Below are positions 1-6,357 of a stretch of DNA of 6,970 bases, one piece after another. The position numbers and the translations under genes were made by a program. Source of the stretch: Bacteroidales bacterium (lineage in GTDB: Bacteria; Bacteroidota; Bacteroidia; Bacteroidales; VadinHA17); contig JABUEV010000127.1 in NCBI GenBank assembly GCA_013314865.1, positions 1-6,970 of the forward strand, given 5' to 3'. The notes beneath the pieces are model-generated. The model saw only the letters and a list, made by a program, of their open reading frames with translations, ran no database searches and was not told where the DNA came from. Each line of letters begins with the position of its first letter. The first letter of the stretch is position 1.

Positions 1-1750
1 TTGCCTTATAAAATACAGAAGCGTAAACCTCTTTTATAGCATCTGACAGGACTCTTACCATCTCCTTGTTGTCAGGTATCCTGGGAATCATATAAGTCGA
101 ATAAATGCCGGCAAATGGCTGGTAATATGAATCTTCCAGTTTACTTGAAGACCTCACAGCCAATGGATGCATTCTTGAAACTGAAAGAAACGCATAGAAA
201 TCCTGGTATACTCTTCCAGGAAGTTCAGCGCTCAGGAACCTTTTCAGGATTTCCTCATCAGGTGCGTCAGACAATGCAACTGAATACAGGTTGTTATGAT
301 CCATGAACTCGTCAAAGACATCTGTACCAAGAACTACAGTTCTCGGAATAGTAATAAGTACATCGGGGAATTTATTGAACAGTTTATGGATCTTTATTAT
401 TCTGTTTATAAATGCAAGACCTCTTGCCTTTCCACCTATTGATCCCTCGCCAATACGCGAAAAAACCTGATACTCGTCATAACTGGATTTGTCAAACTTG
501 GCTATGACCCCCCTTCCCTTTCCAAGTCTGAAACTTGAGATTGCCACATACAGGAACCGCCTCATCTCATCCATGGTGGCAAAATCCTCTTTCCTTATAT
601 ATTTGAACATCTGGGCCACAGGAAAAAGAGCCCGTGCATTAAGCCATTTGGAAAAATGATTCCTGGTTGCATGATATTCAAGCGATTTATCAGGGACTGT
701 CAGAATCTTTTGCTGTAAGCTCTGAAGATCAGTAGCTATTGCAATGGGTTCATTTGTGTCAGGATTCTTGAAGATAAAAGGCCCAAAAGCAAGGTTCTGA
801 ATTATAAAATTTCTTAGTTCCAGTGAAAGTGTTTTCGAATATTTATTAATAAACCCTGCACCTAATTCCTCCGCAATCTTTTTATGCTCCACACTTGACG
901 ACTGCAGTAGAAAGGGTACTTTGTCGTCATCCGCCATCACAACCTTGCATAATTCTATTCCTGCATTTTCATCTGTAAGGTTGTCGCGTTTGTAACTTAT
1001 GTCGGAAATGATGCCAAGAACATTGTATTTATATTTTCTGTAAAGCTCCAGAGCGTCATTATAGTTTGTGGCAAGGAGAATTTTTGGTCTACCTCTCATT
1101 TTAAGCATCTTCTGGTGCTCATTAAGTGCTTCCCTTTGAAAATCGAGTGATTGCATCAGCACTATCCTGTAAAGACTGGGAAGATATGAAGAGATGTACC
1201 TTATGGAATTTTCTACAAGTATTATTGCCTGAACGCCGATCTTCTCAATATCATGGTCAGCATTCATCTTGTCTTCAATAAGCTTTATGATTGCCAGTAT
1301 CAAAGATGCATCACCAAGCCAGCAGAAAACATAGTCAATTGCACTCAGATCTTCTCCTTCCAGTCTTAGGGACACTTCCCTTGAAAAGTAAGTGAGTACA
1401 ACTATGGGGATGTGCTCATATTCAGCCTTTATTTTCCTGGCCAGGGCAAACACATCAGTTCCCCTGAGGCTCAGCATTGAAATCACAAGGTCAATATTGC
1501 CTTCCTTCAATATCCTGAATGCATCGTCAGCGTTGTCGGTCTGTACAAACGAAGGCGGGTATCTCAGGTTAAGCGAGACATATTCATTAAAAATCTGCTC
1601 GTCTATTCTTCCATCCTCTTCAAGCATATAGTTATCATAGTTGCTGCAGATTAGAAGTACTCGGTGAATTCTTTTCTGCATCAACAGATTGAATGACGTG
1701 TCAGTAAAATCAAATTTCTGCAAATCGAGAATTCCGTCTACAATGCTCAT
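1..1750 (-). CDS. Tandem paralogue: dual-receiver PEP/pyruvate-binding (PPDK_N-like) protein, C-terminus beyond window
   Basis: The frame is open from an ATG at 1748-1750 to the window edge, giving 583 codons and no stop. An in-frame TGA lies two codons upstream, so this ATG is the only reasonable start; no Shine-Dalgarno is visible. Residues about 29-165 form a receiver-like domain whose phosphoacceptor position is Met92 (DLVISM) and whose usual Lys is Trp144. Residues about 172-316 form a second receiver with E180/N181, Asp250 (GIISD), Ser284 and Lys303 (FINK). A connector follows with YHATRNHFSKWLNAR (359-373). The PPDK_N-type ATP-grasp begins near 433 with GSIGGKARGLAFIN (Lys441) and PLAVRSSS (Arg533), and is cut at the edge. 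It matches the upstream gene motif for motif but lacks that gene's GAF-like N-terminus. It starts 12 bp after that gene's stop, so cotranscription is likely. No signal peptide or membrane segment is seen, so it is probably cytosolic. The substrate is unknown. Confidence 0.85.
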   Translation of the reverse strand, partial: MSIVDGILDLQKFDFTDTSFNLLMQKRIHRVLLICSNYDNYMLEEDGRIDEQIFNEYVSLNLRYPPSFVQTDNADDAFRILKEGNIDLVISMLSLRGTDVFALARKIKAEYEHIPIVVLTYFSREVSLRLEGEDLSAIDYVFCWLGDASLILAIIKLIEDKMNADHDIEKIGVQAIILVENSIRYISSYLPSLYRIVLMQSLDFQREALNEHQKMLKMRGRPKILLATNYNDALELYRKYKYNVLGIISDISYKRDNLTDENAGIELCKVVMADDDKVPFLLQSSSVEHKKIAEELGAGFINKYSKTLSLELRNFIIQNLAFGPFIFKNPDTNEPIAIATDLQSLQQKILTVPDKSLEYHATRNHFSKWLNARALFPVAQMFKYIRKEDFATMDEMRRFLYVAISSFRLGKGRGVIAKFDKSSYDEYQVFSRIGEGSIGGKARGLAFINRIIKIHKLFNKFPDVLITIPRTVVLGTDVFDEFMDHNNLYSVALSDAPDEEILKRFLSAELPGRVYQDFYAFLSVSRMHPLAVRSSSKLEDSYYQPFAGIYSTYMIPRIPDNKEMVRVLSDAIKEVYASVFYKA

Positions 1751-1762
1751 GTTTCAGAATTA

Positions 1763-4700
1763 TTAAGTCATCGAAATCACAGCAATTCTTTTTCTTCCAT
1801 CCATCTGAACCAGAAGAGGGTTCTCAAACCTTACATGTCTGAAATACTTTCCCTGTTCAATAATTTTCTGGTTTCTGAGTTTTTCCCAGTCTATTTTGCC
1901 TTCTCCCCTTTCCGAGTCAACTGAGAAATAACCCACATTCATAGATGTAACATTGTGAAAAAAATGGGAGCCAAGTGAAGCGTCGAGGCTGAAATCAGGA
2001 AGTGAAACCTCTACGATAATCTTGGCATTGGAAATCTGAGGCCAGGCTACCGGTATTCCTAGGAACTTGTCCCTGGTACCCCATCTTCCTGGTCCTATAA
2101 GAATATATTTCCGGTTTCCGGATACCATCTTCTCATTAAGAGCATCAATCTCACCAGCCATTTCTGATGTCTGCAGGTTATTAAACAGGTGTGGTTCAAG
2201 ATATATCACATCTGTAATATAGTCAATCATCCCGTTGCCCATGCTCTTTTTTGTCAGAAGTATTACCTGTTCGTCTGAGATTGAATCTTCATTGATATTG
2301 TATACAGCCCCGGTTCCGAGCAATGGTTTTATCTGCAGAAGATAGAAGGATGCATTCCCGTTATCATCTTTTTCAAGGTCGACTGCAAACTCAATTTCCA
2401 CGGGAGTACCGCAGGCTTCAGTTACAACTTCCAGAACAGTCTTTAACGTCTGAGCCAGAGGTATGTAATTATACTTCAGGATATCTGAGAAGTTTATCAC
2501 TCTAGGGCCGGGCATGCTCAAACCCGGTATCAGGGTATCATTTTCAACATTAAGGACTGATGCTGAATGCTTAAGAGTACCGTGTTTTTCAGCCTCTCTT
2601 ATATCGAGTTTAACCAGAGAAGAATTCTCACCTTTAAGAAGGTCGGGAGTGCTGTCAGCCATATTTATGGCGTAGAAGCTCACCTGTGAATTCTTGTACA
2701 AATCCTTCTGTGACACGACGTCAAGCGCAGGATAGGCAGGGGAAAACCTGTAAGCCCGCTCACCTTCCATCACATACTGCCCGAGCCCGACCGCAAGGAC
2801 TGCAAATCCGTCTTCAGGAGTCATATGCGCCACAGGATAGAAATTAAAGGATTGTGCCGATCCGCTTATATCCGGATAAAATGTGTCGAAATGCATTCTT
2901 CCGGCCACCTCCTGAATAACAACAGCCATCTTTTCCTGCTCAATCTTATAGTTTATTGCTTCAAAATACAATCTTGCCTCCCTGGAATATATTGAAGCAA
3001 AGACAAGCTTTATCGCGTCTGTCAGCTGTTTAAACCGCACATCGGGATCATGGTGGTTATTCGGCAAAAGATAAGTTCCAAAAATTCCTGAAAAAGGCTG
3101 ACTCATTGAATCTTCAAAAAGGCTTGAAGATCTTACTGCGAGAGGCTTTTTTATATGCTTAATAAAGATGCGCAGTTTTTTCTCAAGCGTATAGCTCAGG
3201 CTTCCTTCTACAAACAGACTGCAGAGGGTGTTAAAGTCTTTTTCTTCCAGGACTTTGTTCCACAGGTGATTTCGCTCCATGAACATATCAAATTCATCAG
3301 TTCCGATAATTGCGGTAATCGGACTTTTAATATTGATTCCCGGAAGAAGCCTTCCCAGTTCAAAACTGTAAATAAGAGTATTGATGAAAGCGAGTCCTCT
3401 GCCCTTGCCTCCAAGAGAGCCGGCAGAGAGGTTGACCACATTTGTTTCGTCAATCACAGCCGACTCTTCAAAGTTTACCACCCTTCCCTTGTTCATCTCG
3501 CGCCTTCTCTTTCTTATTATGTCGAGAAGGAATTCCCTTAGTTCTGAAAGACTGCTGAAGTCTGAAACCTTGAGAGGGTTAATCATCTTTGCGATCTTGA
3601 CCTCCCCCCTTGCCATAAGCCAGAGAGAGAAATGATTCTTCATGGCATGATATGCAAGAGAGTCTTCAGGAATAGTCTCAAGGTATGATTCAAACTCCTT
3701 CATCGATTTGGCAATTGCAATCTGACGCCCCTGGTTATCCCTGTAAACAAAATGTCCAAAGCCGAGATAATAGTTGATAAAGGACTTGAGGTCCTGGAAA
3801 AGTGTATCGGAATTCTTATTTATGAAATTGGATTTGAGAGAAAATGCATATTTTGAATTTTCAGGGTCAGCCGACTGCAGGACTGTCGGAAGATTTGGCA
3901 ATTCTTTTTTGATATTTTTTATCAGCTCATATCCTGCTGTGTCATTCATTTTACCATTTTTTGGAAATCTTATATCCGAAATTACGCACAGCAGGTTGTC
4001 CTTGTAATTATTATAGATGGTCATGGCGTCTTCCCAGTTAGATGCGAGAAGAATTTTAGGTCTTGCCCTGAGCTTGAGAACCTTATACAATTCATCTGTC
4101 GAGACATCTTCGATAAGGTGTTTTGTCTGGTCCATTACAAGCGTATAGAGCATCGGGAGGTAGCTTGAGTAATATTCTGCTGAATCCTCTACAATAAGTA
4201 TTACTCCGATCAGTCCTTTTTTTGTATCATTCTCCACATTCACACGGTCTTCGAGGAGGCTGACCATGGCAAAGAACACCTTAGATTCACCTGTCCATAC
4301 AAAATAGTTGTCAAACGGAACACCCGCAGCCTTTTGCCTGCTGATGTATTCAACATCAGACGGATTGTTCAGAAGCAGAAAGGTAGGCATATAGGGGTAC
4401 TTGAATTTTATTTTTTTGCACAGCTGGAGAGGGGTCTCCTTATCGACGCCAATCATTATAATGATCATGTCATAGTGCCTTGCCTTAAGCCTTATAAATG
4501 CTTCATCTTCGCCAGAGACACCTGTAACTCGCGGTATTGAGGTAAGGCTCATCTGGTAATATTCACCAAGAATATGGTCTGAAAATCTACCTTCACCTTC
4601 AATTGAGTAAGCATCATAAAGATTTGCAATCAGGAGTATCTCTTTAACTTTGAAAGGCATCAGGTCGTGAAAAAGATCACGTTCAGCATTATGCCTGTCA

Positions 4701-5206
4701 AGGAATCTCTGAAGCAGTTTCTTGCTTGGCAGTTTTCTCAGATCTTCTTCCTCTTCTTCAGGAACCTTTACCTTGCGTATTATGTCGCGGGCTTTGTAGC
4801 TGTTGATATAACCGGTTATCAGGCTGGCAATGTTCTCTATAAGGTCTCTTTCCTCTTTCAGGAAAGGTCCTTCATGCTCAAACCTGAATTCAAGAGTGTA
4901 GAAAATCTCAATTGTTCCCTTTTCCCCGTCAATGGTATAAAAATCCTGAGCCATTCTCCACTTTGTCTCCCTGAAATCAAGAGATTCGAAGTCTTTCCCC
5001 ATGTATCTGATGCGGGCAACAGTATATTCCGGATATTGCCAGGCAGCTGGCAGAAGAAGCACAACCTGCTGAAGGGTCTCCTCAACAGGTTTGCCTTCCT
5101 TCAGAATATAGGTAGTCCTGTTGATACAGCTCAGTTCCTTCAGCCTTTCCTGCTGTTCATGGAGCAGTTTCCTGTATTTTATACTATGCTGACCTTCTTC
5201 GCTCAT
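1763..5206 (-). CDS. GAF / dual-receiver / PEP-pyruvate-binding (PPDK_N-like) multidomain protein
   Basis: About 1147 aa from the ATG at 5204-5206; an in-frame TTG lies directly before it and residue numbers here count from that TTG. Domains: a GAF-like segment at 18-140 (VEETLQQVVLLLPAAWQYPE; GPFLKEERDLIENIA), resembling the N-terminal domain of many sensor histidine kinases; a Glu-rich linker (151-155); a receiver-like domain at 188-325 with Met252 for the phosphoacceptor Asp and Trp305 for the Lys; an intact receiver at 335-480 (E341/D342, D412, S446, K465); a connector (YHAMKNHFSLWLMAR, 520-534); and a PPDK_N-type ATP-grasp at 592-965 (GGKGRG with Lys602, AVRSSS with Arg693, VEIEF with Glu940, LLQIKP with Gln959). 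The C-terminal module at 975-1148 carries ILIGPGRWGTRD and GSHFFHNVTSM and is unassigned. No phosphohistidine or TIM-barrel domain and no membrane segment is present, so it is not a complete PEP synthase; a receiver-controlled nucleotide-binding role is my inference. It heads a likely two-gene operon. Confidence 0.9.
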   Translation of the reverse strand: MSEEGQHSIKYRKLLHEQQERLKELSCINRTTYILKEGKPVEETLQQVVLLLPAAWQYPEYTVARIRYMGKDFESLDFRETKWRMAQDFYTIDGEKGTIEIFYTLEFRFEHEGPFLKEERDLIENIASLITGYINSYKARDIIRKVKVPEEEEEDLRKLPSKKLLQRFLDRHNAERDLFHDLMPFKVKEILLIANLYDAYSIEGEGRFSDHILGEYYQMSLTSIPRVTGVSGEDEAFIRLKARHYDMIIIMIGVDKETPLQLCKKIKFKYPYMPTFLLLNNPSDVEYISRQKAAGVPFDNYFVWTGESKVFFAMVSLLEDRVNVENDTKKGLIGVILIVEDSAEYYSSYLPMLYTLVMDQTKHLIEDVSTDELYKVLKLRARPKILLASNWEDAMTIYNNYKDNLLCVISDIRFPKNGKMNDTAGYELIKNIKKELPNLPTVLQSADPENSKYAFSLKSNFINKNSDTLFQDLKSFINYYLGFGHFVYRDNQGRQIAIAKSMKEFESYLETIPEDSLAYHAMKNHFSLWLMARGEVKIAKMINPLKVSDFSSLSELREFLLDIIRKRRREMNKGRVVNFEESAVIDETNVVNLSAGSLGGKGRGLAFINTLIYSFELGRLLPGINIKSPITAIIGTDEFDMFMERNHLWNKVLEEKDFNTLCSLFVEGSLSYTLEKKLRIFIKHIKKPLAVRSSSLFEDSMSQPFSGIFGTYLLPNNHHDPDVRFKQLTDAIKLVFASIYSREARLYFEAINYKIEQEKMAVVIQEVAGRMHFDTFYPDISGSAQSFNFYPVAHMTPEDGFAVLAVGLGQYVMEGERAYRFSPAYPALDVVSQKDLYKNSQVSFYAINMADSTPDLLKGENSSLVKLDIREAEKHGTLKHSASVLNVENDTLIPGLSMPGPRVINFSDILKYNYIPLAQTLKTVLEVVTEACGTPVEIEFAVDLEKDDNGNASFYLLQIKPLLGTGAVYNINEDSISDEQVILLTKKSMGNGMIDYITDVIYLEPHLFNNLQTSEMAGEIDALNEKMVSGNRKYILIGPGRWGTRDKFLGIPVAWPQISNAKIIVEVSLPDFSLDASLGSHFFHNVTSMNVGYFSVDSERGEGKIDWEKLRNQKIIEQGKYFRHVRFENPLLVQMDGRKRIAVISMT

Positions 5207-5211
5207 CAATT

Positions 5212-5225
5212 TTACGGATCCGTAA
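5212..5225. promoter_or_regulatory. Perfect 14-bp palindrome in the leader of the 1147-aa gene
   Basis: ttacggatccgtaa is fully self-complementary (7-bp half-sites, no spacer) and ends five bases before the ATG at 5204-5206. It covers the place where a ribosome binding site would be expected, and no convincing Shine-Dalgarno is present. It could be an operator for a dimeric regulator, an element affecting translation initiation, or chance. Only the palindrome itself is seen; a regulatory role is inferred from its position. Confidence 0.35.
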
Positions 5226-5239
5226 TGTGTTTAAAATTA

Positions 5240-5270
5240 CAAAAATTAACGCAAAAGCATTGTGAGGCAA
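5240..5270 (-). promoter_or_regulatory. Weak candidate Bacteroidota-type promoter for the tandem paralogue operon
   Basis: On the minus strand a TTG (5268-5270) is followed after 19 bp by TAATTTTTG (5240-5248). This approximates the Bacteroidota -33 TTG / -7 TAnnTTTG pattern, with one extra T before the G. Initiation a few bases downstream would leave a leader of about 27 nt containing the 14-bp palindrome. The region is AT-rich, so such matches occur easily by chance. Its position after the korB terminator is where a promoter would be needed. Confidence 0.2.
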
Positions 5271-5307
5271 TAAAGAGAAATCCTCAACAGGCTTAACCTG
5301 CTGAGGA
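5269..5307 (-). terminator. Rho-independent terminator after korB
   Basis: Arms at 5297-5307 and 5281-5291 form an 11-bp stem around a 5-nt loop. In minus-strand RNA all eleven positions pair, counting one G-U wobble; the plus-strand reading has an A-C mismatch at that position. The stem is followed directly by a T-rich stretch, TTTCTCTTTATT (5269-5280), while the other side is not T-rich, so it acts in the minus direction. It lies about 30 nt past the korB stop and should separate the kor transcript from the downstream paralogue pair. Confidence 0.8.
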
Positions 5308-5337
5308 TGTATTAATTCAGAACACTTAGGGCTTATT

Positions 5338-6357
5338 CTATTCGACTTTCCAGGTGGAACCTGACAGCAGAAGGTCATCCATGCATTTGATAGCTGAATT
5401 TTTCCTTATTTCGTCAATCTGGTTTTTTATGTCTGTTTCGTAAGTATTGCCAGGGACTGATCTGATTACTCCCAGAGCCACAGGGTATTCAGGGTATCTC
5501 ATATTAGCAAGCATGTAATGAATTCCCGGGTTGGGTTCATGTGCATCATGAACAAGTATGTCGTTCAGAGAATAGCCTCCTTCTCCAATCTTTACCACTC
5601 TGAGTTTCAACCCTTCAAGAATAATACCTTTGTCGTTTCCTTTACCAAATATCATCGGCTCTCCGTGGCGAAGTATTATAGTCCGGTCATCCCTTACCTC
5701 TTTTCCCGCAACATTGTCATGAATGCCCTCATTGAATATTACACAGTTCTGCAGTACCTCGACCACGGATGTCCCCTTATGTTTTGCAGCTTCGATATAA
5801 ATCTGGGTTGACAGGGCCACATTTGAATCAAGTGTGCGGGCGAAGAATTTGCCTTTGGCACCAATTACCAGCTCACCTACTGAAAAGGGATCTTCAACTG
5901 TACCGAATGGTGATGTTTTGGTTACCAGCCCTTTTTCAGAAGTAGGAGAATATTGTCCCTTTGTAAGACCGTAGATTTCATTGTTAAACAGGATAATATT
6001 AATATCTACATTGCGGCGGACCGCATGAATGAAATGGTTTCCTCCAATAGCAAGGGCATCGCCGTCGCCTGTTATTTCCCAGACTGACAATTCAGGATTT
6101 GCGGTTTTTACTCCGGTTGCAATTGCTGCAGCTCTTCCGTGAATTCCATGAAATCCGTAAGTATTCATGTAGTAAGGGAACCGTGATGAACAGCCAATGC
6201 CAGATACAAAAGCAAAATTCTCACGAGGTATACCAAGTTCGGAAAGAGCTTTCTGAACGGCAGCAAGTACCGCATGGTTGCCGCAACCCGGGCACCATCT
6301 CACTTCCTGATCGCTTTTAAAATCCTTTGGACTGATATTCACCTGCAGATCATTCAT
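5338..6357 (-). CDS. korB: 2-oxoglutarate/2-oxoacid:ferredoxin oxidoreductase, beta subunit
   Basis: Complete, 339 aa, the usual length for this subunit family. With KorA it carries out the CoA-dependent, ferredoxin-linked interconversion of 2-oxoglutarate and succinyl-CoA in the cytosol. WCPGCGNHA (Cys22, Cys25), GIGCSS (Cys56) and VLQNC (Cys205) supply the four cysteines expected to bind the [4Fe-4S] cluster. The TPP motif runs from GDGD (97-100) to NN (125-126). YGLTKGQYSPTS (129-140) is the loop typical of 2-oxoglutarate-type enzymes rather than pyruvate:ferredoxin oxidoreductases, which favours Kor, though a broader 2-oxoacid range cannot be excluded. The start is the ATG within the ATGA overlap with korA, behind a good GAGGAG, indicating translational coupling. 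No ferredoxin-like delta or separate gamma gene follows, which fits a two-subunit enzyme. Transcription probably ends at the hairpin about 30 nt downstream. Confidence 0.95.
   Translation of the reverse strand: MNDLQVNISPKDFKSDQEVRWCPGCGNHAVLAAVQKALSELGIPRENFAFVSGIGCSSRFPYYMNTYGFHGIHGRAAAIATGVKTANPELSVWEITGDGDALAIGGNHFIHAVRRNVDINIILFNNEIYGLTKGQYSPTSEKGLVTKTSPFGTVEDPFSVGELVIGAKGKFFARTLDSNVALSTQIYIEAAKHKGTSVVEVLQNCVIFNEGIHDNVAGKEVRDDRTIILRHGEPMIFGKGNDKGIILEGLKLRVVKIGEGGYSLNDILVHDAHEPNPGIHYMLANMRYPEYPVALGVIRSVPGNTYETDIKNQIDEIRKNSAIKCMDDLLLSGSTWKVE

Noticed and set aside
2551..2580. His881 in GTLKHSASV as a possible phosphohistidine of a swivelling domain
   Set aside because: It superficially resembles the SHxA motif but lies inside the ATP-grasp, before VEIEF and LLQIKP, and lacks the preceding Gly-Gly pattern.
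3155..3541. 128-codon plus-strand frame, with other short frames nearby on both strands
   Set aside because: All overlap the ATP-grasp coding region in other frames and have no family resemblance, so they are shadows.
4744..4761. Low-complexity ttc/ctt run
   Set aside because: It simply encodes the Glu-rich linker after the GAF-like domain on the minus strand; there is no sign of a longer repeat array.
5207..5209. TTG as start of the 1147-aa gene
   Set aside because: An ATG follows immediately in the same frame; TTG is the rarer start and adds only one residue. No Shine-Dalgarno decides between them.
4667..5296. 209-codon open frame on the plus strand
   Set aside because: It lies antisense to the GAF-like end of the 1147-aa gene and runs through the intergenic region; its product has no recognisable motif and the opposite strand is clearly coding.
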